From assembly GCF_002105155.1 (NCBI RefSeq), contig NW_019028986.1, positions 388,501 to 452,500 of the forward strand: a DNA stretch of 64,000 nt, read 5' to 3'. The translations under genes were made by a program, and so were the position numbers. A model generated the notes under the pieces. The model was given only the letters and a program-made list of their open reading frames with translations. It was not told where the DNA came from and did no database searches. The DNA is from Lobosporangium transversale. Lineage: Eukaryota; Mortierellomycota; Mortierellomycetes; Mortierellales; Mortierellaceae. How positions within the stretch are numbered: position 1 is the first letter of the stretch; each line of letters opens with the position of its first letter. Below, in pieces: positions 25,484-37,665 of the stretch.

Positions 25484-28400
25484 ATGTCAATTAATGGTCA
25501 GGCTGAGCGTTCAGGGAAAGCTCCACAACGACAGCAACAGCAAAGGACAGGATGGGGTCAAGGACAATCTCGACAAAAGGAAGGAGTCGTGCAGGGTCAT
25601 GGTCAATCCCATGCTTTTAAGCGTTTTCATGATGATGCTTGTCATTCTGATGAAAATGCTCAGCAAGGATCAACCTCCACAGGGCAGCAGCAGAACCAGG
25701 GGCATAGAGCACAAGCAGGCATCACTACTCAAACACAAGGACTGCAAGGGAATTTGCCACCTGGTCTGAGGCGAGGACTTGGAGGTTTTGCCAACAGCAG
25801 TACTCAACGCAGTCAATCGGGAATACTCCCTAATACTATCAATAGTAACCTCAGTAAAACCAACACCACATCCAGAGCGAGAAACCCCATTACAGCGCCA
25901 AATACAACTAACACTGCACATCATGAGGCGGCTGGTAATGTAGTTAGTCAAGAGCATGCTTCACTGGGATTTACACAAGCATATGCTCTAGGTTTTTCAA
26001 TTCCGACATCAAAGTTCAATACAGAAGCTTTTGGAACATTTGTTGCACCGGTTTCTAACATGACATCAAATACTGAAAGGAACACGATAACAGAGACAGC
26101 TCCTGCATACGACCCAGAGGCATTGGATGATGATTTAGAGTTGCCTGTGGATATTGACGACGATTTTAGTCTAATTGACATGAGTGTGGAGAAAGACATT
26201 CATGCATTAGCTACGGAAACGGAGATTAGTAATGCAGAGCGAGCCTTTGAAGATAGCAATGTATCCCCTTCGCAGATCAGGAAGAGACAATTAGATGAGG
26301 GCAATACTATTGATGAAGCGGCACAGCTGAAACAAAGGGTTGCGGAGGTATCTATTGCCCCTAGGGCCACATCATTCTTATTAGTTATCCTTATTGTGCA
26401 ATTCATAATGATGGGTTTGATTGATGTTTCTATATATACTCTATCATTTATCAGCTAGAAGTCCAATTGAAGAAAAAGCAGGAGGAACTTCAAATTGAAT
26501 CTGGCAAATCATCGATGCTTAAGGACAAGTTAGAAGATGCAAATAAATTCAACCTCGAGCTCACTGAAAAGTACAAGGCGGCAACTGTCCAGCATCAAAA
26601 TGAGAAGGAGACGCTACTGGAAAAGCATCAAAAGGACCTTGCCAATGCTAACATGAACCATCAGTTTGAGGTATGTGTTATAGCGATTACTGGGTATCCC
26701 TAGCAAATCTTCTCTTGTGCATACGTCACCAATTGCTTTGCAAAGCCTCTGATCCCCTATTGTTAATGTAATTCCCATAGGTTCAAAAGTATATTCTTGA
26801 TAGGCCATCAGCAGCGATGAAAAATGTAGTAAGGTCATCTCAGCAAGTAAAACCGCCGCAGCAATCCTCAACCCCCACGTTCCCCAAGTCTTTTTCAGGA
26901 TTTGCGCCGACACAATCACCTATCAGTACCCTGCCACGGAACGGTAATGTGATGGCTAATAGCAATTCTCCATCTATTCCATTTTTTTTCTCGGTAGAAA
27001 TCTTAATAGCCGTGCTGTTCCTTATGTATATTTAGATGAAGGCTTTTCTCTACAGAATTTTGCGGTGACACCCAAGTCACCAAGGAAGAGCAGATCTTTT
27101 GGTATGAATCAACTTCTAGAGAAGCCTCGGCCGTTCCAAGTTACAGGAGAGCTCCCACGGCCAGTACGACCAACCTTTGGGTTTAGCAATGATATTCCCA
27201 CTCAATCAGAGGAAGAAATAGTAATGTAGCGCTTTGGAAAGCGGCTTATGAATCTTGGTCAATGACCCTATAGTTCTATTAATGATGACCATTAAGAATG
27301 GAGTTACTGAAGCTAGCCTTCTCAGGGCATTATAGATCCGTGACAAGCTGCTTGCTGATCGGCGACATTCTTTTGGGCTACGGCAATTATTCAACATTGA
27401 TCCAGATGAAGAACGCAAGTGTCCGCTCCCAGGTATAATTATCTGCTCTCAATTCATATATCATTGCGTTAGGTTGAGAATAACTCCGCAAATTCCCTAA
27501 TTTCGTATCTTCTCTTTACAGGAGCTGTCGATACGGAGAAGAATGCTAAATTAGAACAAATTACTACAAGTTGTGTCAACTCTCTCACCGATTTAATCCA
27601 GAGCAACAACAAGCTTTCAAGGATGGAGGCATTCAAATCCACAGGAGAACTTTTGCGTGTCAGTGTTGTGGAGCGAAAACTCTATCATTGTGTCAATGCA
27701 CTCCATGTGATGTTCACATTATGCTTTACTTATGATGATCTGCTAGCTGAGTTGAGTGGAGGTACTGTCCCTTTTCTGGAAGATGAACGACTTGACCCTC
27801 TGACAATCATCCCATCAGATAAGTCAATACCCTCTGCATTGGCTGCAATCCATTACTTATTTTTGAGTAGAATCGCTGTACCGTCGCAGGCAACTGCAGC
27901 TGCACCTCCGCCTCCACCATTTCCAGTCATGAGGCGAGAGCATAGGCTGGAAAAGGATGCAGAGGGGTTGTTGGACGCTGATATGTTCCAACTCCTCTGT
28001 CTTCTTGCGAGATATCAACTAGAGACAAAGGCAATAGGCCGCTGCTTTCTTCCACTTGTTCGCAGGCGCATTTATGCAGAGGTATTGAGTTTGCATTTGA
28101 AGCAACGCCACTATGAGACCCTGAACTATGTCTTTGATATTATTGATATCATTACGCGGGATGTTGAATGTGCGCGTTTGTTTGTGGGGTGGAGCATCAG
28201 TCAAGAGAACTGGACAGAGGCATTCCCATATATTGATATCATTACAGATTTTATCGATGTTAATACAGGGAAGAATATGGACCCTATGGTAAGTATTTTT
28301 TATTTTTTATTTTCTTACAAATAAAAAAGACAAAGACATCAAGAATTGCCTATAGAGTCAAAATATAATGCTTTTTAAACTTTTATTGCTATTATAGAAT

Positions 28401-29459
28401 AAAGCCATCTTTCGGATTAAACTCAAGATATTTGAAATCCTTGAACGAGCCGCGCGTGTGAATTTAGAGCAAACGAAGAAAATTGTTTACAAAACCTCAG
28501 TATGTCTCATTATATGTTTTGATCTAAAGCTTGATCTTTCTTGTTATTATATTATACTGCTTTCTAACAAATATTGCATCTTTATCCATGGCTCTGGATA
28601 GCTCGTCAAGAAAGTGATTTATTCGATTAGGAATCTCGTTGATCTGGCAAGCGAGATACAATACCTGAGAGTGAAGGGTTCTGTATGGCAGAAAACGAGC
28701 AACCCTACAAGTGATGGTTGTGCTAGCGGCAGCGGACAAAAAGGTGCTGTAAAATCACATTCATTTTCCTCGATAGCGCCTAAAGTGGAGTCACCTGGCC
28801 CATCTGCTGCACACGGACATTCTTCCTACCGCGGTCAGGTCCAAGCCCAGGGCCCAATAGCCTTAACGTCAGCGCCCTCAAATCCCCTTCAGTCGTCGGA
28901 ATCGATAATGACGGCTGGGGTAGAATCTCAGTTCTCGCTCTTCCCAGACAATAACTATGATTTTTTGTACTACAAGCTATCAAGCTTGGACACTGCGAGT
29001 GAGGAAGGTGGATTGGGTTCACGATTAGTGTCAGCATTTGTATCACCACAAAACAAGTTGTTCGATTTTGTGTTGCTACTCAAGCTCGAGTTAGAGTTTA
29101 TTCTCAACATCATCCGCGCCTTTCCAGATTATTCACAGTACCTTTCAGAAAAGGAACCGACAGAATATCGGGCACTTGCGTATGCAGTCAGTCGTATCGC
29201 TGTTGGTGGCCTGGGCCTTTCACCACAATCGGAAGGTAAAGCAATGGATTATTAGCACATCTAACCTGTCATATGCTCTACTCTTGTATCTTTAATAATG
29301 AAAGTGCGTTCTTTATCTCGTTTATTTTATGCATGCATGTCTGGCTTAGAACTGGCTAGCGATATCCTGTTGGACTTGATGATGGATGACGAAGAGGAGC
29401 GCTCGTACCTAAAAAATGTTAGCGACATGTATGGTGTCCCGCATCAGGAAGTAGAATAG
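25484..29459 (+). CDS. ATRIP/Rad26/Lcd1-like DNA-damage checkpoint protein
   Basis: Probable partner of the ATR kinase, which it would bring to RPA-coated single-stranded DNA. Exons are 25484-26347, 26455-26670, 26781-26943, 27036-27220, 27336-27432, 27522-28288, 28398-28499, 28602-29235 and 29350-29459; phases agree, 1045 residues. The order of parts fits ATRIP: a Gln/Ser/Thr-rich N terminus, an acidic patch (residues about 210-240, LDDDLELPVDIDDDFSLID) like the RPA70N-binding motif, a coiled coil spanning exons 1-2 (residues about 285-360), a conserved basic/Pro linker, and a helical C-terminal half. The Gln/Ser-rich head is long compared with human ATRIP (791). There is no enzymatic motif. 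The call rests on architecture and scattered similarity, so another coiled-coil checkpoint or repair factor is possible. Confidence 0.6.
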
Positions 29460-30320
29460 ATCTATCAATTAGCTTACACGAACCTTGAAGAGTTTACTTG
29501 AAAAAGCTATTTCAATTTCAGGACAGGCGTGCGACTTGAAAATATTAAAAAAAATTCTTAATTCCGGATATGAAACAAATACGACTCTTTCCTTGCATGG
29601 ACCTGTAGGCAAAGGAGTAAAAAATGGAGATGAATAAAGAGGATGAAAAAGTCGAGGAGTCAATATTAACCTTTACACATTATCCAATATATGAAAATCA
29701 CAACAGCAAAGAAAAGGAATATCAGAAGTGATGTTGATTACAATACAATAAAAGAATCAACGCGTTCCAGCTCTGGAATGCCTCAAGATGCGCAATTGAG
29801 TATATTCCTATTTGCAGAAGTTGTGGTTCATTTGGTGACCTCGGAGACCATGTGGGAGAAACGTGATTTGGATCTACAGCTGCTCCGGTGCTTGACAAGT
29901 TTTCTCTCGACTGTCATCCTGTTATGTGTCCTTCATCTAGTTGGTACTGCTTAAAAAGTACCCAAGTGCTTAAGACGCTCTAGCTCTCTCCTGTAGTCTG
30001 TATATAATCTCTGATGTGTACGCAGCAAAATAAAAAAATTCTTTTGAGTTTGGTTACTATTTATCCCAAAGAAGGAATTCTTTTTTTTTTTTTTTTTTTT
30101 GACGCCGCTCAGATTTCTGTGATTGGATGACTTGGATGACAGATTTTGTATGCATGCAGTGTAAATCCAAAGGGCTGATTGTACCTGTTGGAGCCAATTT
30201 TAGTGCTAGTTTCATAAAAGGATGGCCTTTCTTCTTATTTCCCTTTTTTATTTCTTTTTTCCCTTTTTTCCTTCTCAACATTTTTTTATCTTTTAAGCGG
30301 TACATTGATATACATGTACC
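29460..30320. other. Intergenic, 860 nt, upstream of the ABC transporter
   Basis: It contains the 3' UTR of the ATRIP-like gene and the promoter of the ABC transporter. A T tract lies at about 30080-30100. A plus-strand stretch near 29780-29990 reads as a Cys-rich but interrupted peptide (IPICRSCGSFGDLGDH); no gene model fits and I assign nothing to it. Confidence 0.45.
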
Positions 30321-33300
30321 ATGAGTGAATCGTATTGCAGGGACTCCGAAGGATGGGTACACTCTTGTTTGTAACCTAAAAAACATGCGTCTTCTCTCTC
30401 CAACTCTCTAACTCTTCTTTATCACATCCGTACACATTAATAGGGCCCTACATCAAACGCACGTGTGGATATCACTCTCTGCTTTGGAGACTCGTATGTA
30501 TCTAATCTAATGCAATCAATAAGAAAGTGTATATTTTATATTTTATTCCTTCCGTGTCTGACAAAAAAAAAAAAAAAAAAAAGGATATTGCTTGCTTTGC
30601 CATCACTTCTAGCAATTATGGTATTTGCAGTACGTGCTCATGGCCTTCTCTTCCTCAAGAACAAAAATGGGGGCACAAGCCTGCTTTCTTCGATTCTGCT
30701 ACATCGCCCCCTTTATTGGGCTTCGCTCGGTAGCATGTTGACAATCTGCTCAGCACTTTTGACTCGGCTGATCCAGCTCGCACTTGAGGATATTAAATCA
30801 ATTTCAACTTTGTTTGCAACTGCGGCTTTGCTTCTGGCATGGGTAATGGATCTGTCACACAAAAAAATAAAAAAAGAATGTAAAACATGCGATCAACACT
30901 AACTTTAAAATCTTTACTTTCTATGGTAGACATGTGCAATAGTTCTCAATTACATCGAGAGCCAGATTAGCACCCGATCATCCACTTGGATCTACGGTTT
31001 CTATGCTATTTCCATTGTTGCTGCGGCGATCAATCTTAGGACTATGAATGATACTCATTTGAATGGACAGCCTCAGTTTATTTCATTCTGTGTTTACTTG
31101 ACTGCCCTTTGTGTTGGATTTATTCTCGAGAACTGGCCACGGTCTACTTCTACTTCTTCAAATACTACACTTTATACTGATGCTAATGCTGAGGAAAAGG
31201 AATGGGAGAAGCCTACGGCTTATGATCAAGCCAACCTACTGTCTCGTCTCTGTTTTGCATTTCTGGATCCTATCATCATGAAAGGTTTTGGCCGGCCCTT
31301 GGTAGATGACGATATTGCCAATATGATGCCTCGGCGGATTAGAACTGTCTACAGCTATACCCTTATCTCGGCAGTCTGGGACCGCCATCTGCAAAAGCGC
31401 CATAATGCTTCCTCCAAGAAGACGCCTTCACTGCTCTGGGTGATCTTCAGAGCTAGTGGTTGGGCATGGTTATCGGTGGTTGGGCTTGCATTGCTAGAGT
31501 CCATTCTGGTATTCATACAGCCAATTCTCTTGGATATTATCTTGGACTTTGTAGCATCTTATTCGACTGACCAGTCTCAGCCAACATCCTTGGGTGTCAT
31601 ACTAGCCGTTGGGATGTTTGCAGCCGCTATCCTGGCCTCAATAACTAATGGCCAGTACTTCCAACAGAGTACCAACCTGGGTATCGAGCTTAAATCTGGC
31701 CTAATCTCGGTCATCTACCGTAAGTCTCTTAAACTCTCTCCCGACGCAAGGCGCGGCGCCACCGTGGGTGAAATCATGAACCACATGTCAGTCGATGCAG
31801 AGAGAGTTGCGCAGTCGGTCACGTATCTGCCTTTGATTATTTCGTCGCCCTTCGAGATAGCGGTTGCTACCTGGCTACTGTATCGCCAAATGGGTCCAAG
31901 CGGCTTAACAGGCCTCGGTGTTGTGGTCTTGACGATGCCTGCACAGTGGCTGATCGCAAAGGTCCTGAACAGGGCCAAGGACAAGAAGCTCTCAACTATG
32001 GATGAACGAGTTCGACTCTTATCAGACATTCTGTCTGGTATTAAAGCTGTCAAGTTGTACTCATGGGAAAAATCTTTTACTCTCAGACTTAAGGCTTTTC
32101 GCAGGGTCGAACTAAAGTACTTGATGCAAATCGGTATCGCAACCGCATTTATGATGATCATGTATAGTTCATTACCTTCCTTGATGGCTTTGCTCTCATT
32201 CGTCGTGTACGCTATGGCAGGGGGCCCCAATGGCTCTCAGGGGGTCATGTCTGCCCGGGTTGTCTTTGTCAGCATCACGCTCTTCAATCGACTCTCCATG
32301 CCGATCGGAAGAGCCTCTCAGATCATTGGCCAAGCTATCTCGCTCAACGTAGCTGTTAAACGAATCCAAACGTTCTTGCTACAGGAAGAGATGGATGAAA
32401 ATCAAGTCGAATTCAATGTTCGCCCTCCTCCGGGCCCTTGCAACGAGAGTCCTGCCCTGGTAAGCAACAGTGGGGCTGCGACCAACCAGAGTGGATATAA
32501 CCAACCTCTCGCAATCAATGTGGCCGACGGCACATTTAATTGGACTAATCTTAGTGTCGCCACGAATTCAAAGGAAAGGTCACCAACAGACAAGGGTCAA
32601 CAGCGTGCAACCCTCTGCGACATCAATCTTGAGGTTCCATACGGCTACCTCACTGCTATCATGGGTCGTGTGGGTCAGGGAAAGTCCTCATTGCTCAGCG
32701 CTATCATCGGAGAGATGTACAAGGAGAAAGGAACAGTCAAGTTGAACGGCCGAGTGGCTTATGTTGCGCAGGAAGCGTGGATCATGAACTGCTCTGTGAA
32801 AGACAACATCCTTTTTGGCAAGCCTTTAGACCAAGAAAGGTATGAGCAGGTGTTAAGGGCTTGTTCACTCACTCAGGACCTAGAGATGCTTCCCGCTGGG
32901 GATCAAACTGAGATTGGGGAGCGTGGAATTAACCTATCCGGCGGACAGAAACAGCGTGTGTCTCTTGCGCGTTCAGCATATCAGGATGCAGATATTTACC
33001 TAATGGACGATCCTCTAAGTGCAGTGGATGCTCATGTGGACCAGCATCTGTGGAACAATCTCATCGGACCAAATGGGCTCTTAAAAGACAAGACACGCCT
33101 TTTAGTCACACATGGAATCCACCATCTGCCAGAGATGGATCATATTGTGGTTATCAAGGATGGCCTGATTGTAGAGCAAGGGCAGTATGCAGACCTGATG
33201 ACATCAGGGGCTCTATTCGCCCAATTAATTAATGAATATTCTCACAAGGGGAATGAGCCTGAAAGCCCTACAGCGTCTGCAGCAGCAGGAGCAGTAACAA

Positions 33301-35710
33301 TAGAATCAGAGGATATGGCTTCTAAGGGCTATAGCCGCACCCAAGACATCTTCAATGCGGAGGAGTTGCAAGGCCATAGAGGAGATAAAGAGGCAGATAC
33401 TGATGCACGAACAACCGTACTGGCTCAAGAGGCTTCCACAACTGCTATTAAAGGAGACGATAATGCAGAGCTGATAATGGAGGAAGAGGCTGCGCAAGGA
33501 AGTGTTGGCTGGAGCGTATTCATGCGCTACTGTAAAGCAGCGTAAGACTATTGTACCGCTATATTCCTTGGGTTGTTATCATTTATAAGCAAAGAAGTAA
33601 TTAACGGCTTGTACTCTCTTATTTCCTTTTTTTCCTTATAACAGCTCTTACATTTTATCAGTTCTAAGTGCTTTGGGCTTCGTTGGCTCACAAGCTAGTC
33701 AAATCAGCATTAGTATTTGGTTGAAAGAATGGGCCGGACAAGAGGGGCGAGGAGAGCAGTCCTCAGTGCCCAAATTTCTGGGAGTTTATGCAGCTTTTGT
33801 AGCACTTTACATTCTCTTTGATCTGGGCGCTAATGTCATCATCCTGGCTCTAGGCGGCGTTCGTGCCACACGCGTTCTACATGATAATCTCCTCGATAAT
33901 GTAATGAGACTCCCAATGAGGTACAGAGAAAGGCTTTTGAATGAAAAATCAAGGGCGCGGTTCGTTGACACATCAGAATCCTAATCATTTTTTATATTAT
34001 GTTGTTGTTTGTTATTGTTACTACTGATAGCTTCTTTGACACAACACCGTAAGTGCGCAAATAACTTGAGGCGAAACGCCCCTATTCATCTATTCACATT
34101 GATATCGGAGATGAAAGTAATATTAGTGCTAAGATTCTTACTTTTACCCGTTCATTACAATTAGTGTTGGGAGAATTGTCAATCGATTTTCGTCAGATGT
34201 CGATAATGTAGATGAGCTAATTCCTATTGCTATCAGCGATGTTTATTACTTCTCAACCACTGTCTTGGGCACATTGATTGTCATTTCTATTTCCCTACCT
34301 ATCTTCTTAGCCTTGGTCCCTTTATTGATTGGGCTGTACCTTATATTCCAGATCTTGTTCATCCGATCCAGTCGGCAACTTAAGCGAATTCACTCCATTT
34401 CTAAATCGCCACTCTATCAACATTTTGGGGAGACACTCGCTGGGATTTCGACCATCAGAGCTATGCGTGTCCACGAGCGATTCATTCAAGAAAATGCCAT
34501 GAAATCCGACCGTTCCTCGAACGCTAATTTCGTATACACGATCGTTATCCGCTGGCTTCATATTCGGCTTGAATTCTTGGGAGCCTTAATTATTTTTGCT
34601 ACCGCGCTTTTGGCAGTATTGGGCAAGAGAACATTGGGAGCTGAGATCGCAGGCTTAGCACTGTCATATGCGTTGAATACTACGTTTGCAATCACCTGGA
34701 TGATGAAGGCGTTGTCGGAGCTTCAAAACCAGCTCGTCTCTGTGGAGCGTATTCACGAGTATTCAGTTAAGAATCAGGAAGCACCTGCGTCATTGCCTAC
34801 AGATGCTAATCTGCCAAGCAACTGGCCAAGCGAGGGCCGGATCGAGTTCAAGAACTACTCTACACGGTACCGTCAAGGATTGGACCTAGTAGTTAAGGGT
34901 GTCTCGTTCGAGGTGAGCCCTGCGGAACGAATTGGTATCGTAGGACGAACAGGCGCAGGGAAGTCATCTTTGACATTGGCTTTATTCCGTATAATTGAGG
35001 CTGCCAATAGTCATTGGGCCAAGGCAAGTCACAACGGGCCTGACACACGGTTGCTTGAGATAGAGTCATCAGCTATGCCAAAGGTGCCCAGTGATTCAAG
35101 AGAGGATGACGTGGAAGAGGCAAAGCTGGAGACCATGCAGGTAGAGGAAGATGGTGGGTCGATTGAAATTGATGGTGTCGATATTTCAACTGTGGGGCTG
35201 CATCAACTCCGTCAGCATTTGGCCATCATTCCACAAGACCCTACACTCTTCTCTGGCACCGTCCGCGAAAACTTGGATCCATTTCATCAAGCGACCGATG
35301 CAGAGATCTGGGAAGCTTTGGATCGAGCTCATTTGAAGGACCATATTTCTTCATTGACGAATGGACTCTCGTTTGAAGTTGCACAGAATGGGGAGAACTT
35401 CTCAGTAGGACAGAGGTCGCTATTGTGCTTGGCTCGTGCGCTGCTTCGCAAAACCAAAGTACTAGTTTTGGACGAGGCAACTGCAGCTGTGGATGTGGAA
35501 ACGGACGAGCTAATTCAGAAGACGATTCGAAAGGAGTTCCAGGACCGAACGATTTTGACGATTGCTCACCGCATCAAGACCATTATGGATTACGACAAGA
35601 TCCTAGTCTTAGAGAAGGGGCAAGTCGAGGAGTATGATACCCCTGCCAATTTATTGCGAAAGAAGGGTCTGTTTTACAGCCTTGCAAAGCAAGCTGGACA
35701 GGCAACTTAG
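30321..35710 (+). CDS. ABC transporter, ABCC/MRP family (YCF1-like)
   Basis: Full-length ABCC exporter, probably vacuolar and moving glutathione or other conjugates. Exons are 30321-30370, 30444-30493, 30613-30842, 30930-33541, 33645-33920, 34031-34048 and 34165-35710, 1593 residues. The order is TMD0 (about 1-190), TMD1, NBD1, a Ser/acidic linker, TMD2 and NBD2. NBD1 has Walker A GRVGQGKSS (about 689), signature LSGGQKQR and Walker B YLMDDPLSAVD. NBD2 has Walker A GRTGAGKSS (about 1339), the family's altered signature FSVGQRSLL and Walker B VLDEATAAVD. Exon 6 is an 18-nt microexon encoding FFDTTP. NBD2 carries an unusual acidic insertion of 48 residues (35006-35149) after Walker A. The first two exons are small and were chosen because phase and hydrophobicity fit, so the start is less certain than the rest. 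Confidence 0.92.
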
Positions 35711-37026
35711 AATTAAACACCTTACTTCACAACTTTACATATTCGTAATATAATTAATTGCCAGTGATATAGTTACTCGACTGTTAATAAGTACTATGCC
35801 AAGCTCCACCCAAAACCCTAGTTTGATATCCTTAAAAAAGTCCATTTTGGAAGAATAAAAAATTGTTGTAATTGCCTGCACTTGACCGAAAAAAAAGAGT
35901 CAGTCAGAAACAAATGTTCAAGAGCGTTGCTGTTGACAGTCTCGTCGAAATAGGCGCAATAGGTGCAATAGATGCAATTGGGTGAATTGTAGTATGTCTT
36001 TTTTATTTTAGCGAGGATCCCGATAAAAACCACAGTATCGATCTCCACGCAGCCCTCAGTATCGCCTTAGTCCACACATCCGATCTCAGTCCCACAATAT
36101 ACCTACGAAAAAATCATTGGGTTTTATCGTCAACCGTGATGCAAGAGGGAGCAGTAGAAGTCAAAGCGAAGGCAAACCAGTTGTATGGGCGTTGCAATCA
36201 AGCAGCTACTACGTATGACAGGAGAAACAGGAAGTGCAGCCAAGGAGATCGAAAACTATAGCGTCCTCGGAATCGGTCTGGCTCTGCTTCATTAAGAAAG
36301 CGAGTCAGTTTTACTAAGGCATACGACTGCCACCGGAATTGCTAATCTCAATCCTTCTGAGAATGCTTAATAGGGAGTAGGAAAGGGGTTGGGACATGTG
36401 CTCGTGGGTATACATGGGTATTTTACCAGTGCCAAGTGTTCTCGCCTCGGCAACAGCTTCCTTATGAACCTGAAGAGCAAGTACTGCGGCATTTACATGG
36501 ACCGTGATGCAGTGGGTAGTGAGAACGTGACCCATATCCTTGACAACCACCTCTTGCTACAGACATGCACCACAAAGTCTATGCATCCCTGGCTCCCCTT
36601 CTGGTTCCTCCTTTGGCAGACTCCTGCTGGATGAAGGAAGCAACAACGGATGTAGGAAGAGCAGGGACAAGTCGCTTTCGGGGTCCGTAAGCCCATTGGG
36701 ACAGAAGTTCTCTTTTTTTGTATGTGTATGATTATGACAATGCGAAGTATATTGAAGAGACATGCAGTAGCTGTGCACTTAACCATTGCCTTTTGTTCTA
36801 CAGATATGACACATGGCGGTACATCGATGCGGGAAATGCATTCCCATGTAATACAAAATTTTGCTTGATTCATTGCCCATTGCTGCGAGAGAATGGTTCA
36901 ACACTTTCATTTCATTTTCAATTATGCTCTGTTCATTCCATACTACCCAAGTCTGAATTTAGTGTCTTTAATACATATTTTTTGTTACAAGATTATTGTG
37001 ATGTTGAGAATTCCTCTTCCTTCTTT
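35711..37026. other. Intergenic, 1.3 kb, with a weak second TnpB/Fanzor-like trace
   Basis: The 3' flanks of the ABC transporter (+) and the KDEL-protein gene (-) meet here. No intact gene is present. One short stretch (36400-36560) resembling a Fanzor/TnpB zinc ribbon is listed separately; the rest shows only short interrupted frames. Confidence 0.55.
36400..36560 (+). pseudogene. Possible fragment of a second Fanzor/TnpB-like element
   Basis: In one plus frame the sequence reads GYFTSAKCSRLGNSF, then SKYCGIYMDRDAVGSENV, followed by DNHLL. The spacing of T-S-x-x-C, a second Cys and the DRD...N motif copies the zinc ribbon and RuvC-III end of TnpB/Fanzor proteins. The second Cys of each expected CXXC pair is absent, and no RuvC-I block was found upstream. 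It is a much weaker case than the copy at 4813-6025. Confidence 0.3.
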
Positions 37027-37665
37027 TTACAGCTCATCTTTCTTGACTTCTGAGTCTTTCTTAGTTTCATCGCTATCCAATGCTTCCTGCTCCTTTGCCT
37101 TAGCTTCCGATTCCTTTGTGGTGATGGAAACTGAGACCTTGTAGCGTCCGTCCTCGCCAATGTCGGTAGGGTCGTCCTCACCTTCGGCCACTTGGGGTGG
37201 AGCTACGATCTCAAAGACCTCTGGCTTGTGATCTGGATTCTTGATTGCGAATCCCTCGATAACCTTTTCTTGATTTGTCTCAAAATCAATCCACTTGTCA
37301 CATCCCTCGATTTTGCTGGAAGGCAAGAAGTTTTTCATGGTGTTGTTGTTGTGGACATAGGGGCATTCCTTGGAGCAATCGGCCTTCATCCAGAAGAGAT
37401 CCTGGAATGCAACACAGACACAGCGCTCTTCCGTATCTGTCGCACCAGAAGGACGATAGTTAGCAGCATCAGAGTTGATGTCCTTGGGGCAGGCATGTGG
37501 GAAATGGTTGTGCATGGCCTTCTCGAGACAGGGCTGGCAATAGTTGGGATCAGGTCCTGCTGAAAGTTCGAAGGCAGTTCGCTCTTGGGGCGTCAAGGCA
37601 CCTGAAACCAGCGAGGATGCTAAGGATGAAGCAACGATGATTGTCGTAGCGATAGAGAAACGCAT
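37027..37665 (-). CDS. ER-lumenal Cys-rich protein with C-terminal KDEL, function unknown
   Basis: A 212-residue single-exon protein. MRFSIATTIIVASSLASSLV is a signal peptide, probably cut just before LTPQERTAF. The mature part has eight cysteines in a compact domain: CQPC (CXXC), HACPKD, RCVCVAF, ADCSKECPY and EGCDKW. An acidic, lysine-rich tail ends in KKDEL, the ER-retrieval signal. The start was chosen because the upstream open frame lies in the 5' UTR. A TATAAAAA box sits at 37775-37782, about 115 nt upstream. No transmembrane segment follows the signal peptide. I recognise no named family; the CXXC might be redox-active or purely structural. Confidence 0.85.
   Translation of the reverse strand: MRFSIATTIIVASSLASSLVSGALTPQERTAFELSAGPDPNYCQPCLEKAMHNHFPHACPKDINSDAANYRPSGATDTEERCVCVAFQDLFWMKADCSKECPYVHNNNTMKNFLPSSKIEGCDKWIDFETNQEKVIEGFAIKNPDHKPEVFEIVAPPQVAEGEDDPTDIGEDGRYKVSVSITTKESEAKAKEQEALDSDETKKDSEVKKDEL

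Noticed and set aside
29691-29954. 87-codon frame after the ATRIP-like gene
   Set aside because: It is hydrophobic at the end but has no family resemblance and no splice partner; an alternative Cys-rich frame in the same place is interrupted.
31715-32230. 171-codon minus-strand frame opposite the ABC transporter
   Set aside because: It is a shadow of TMD1 coding sequence.
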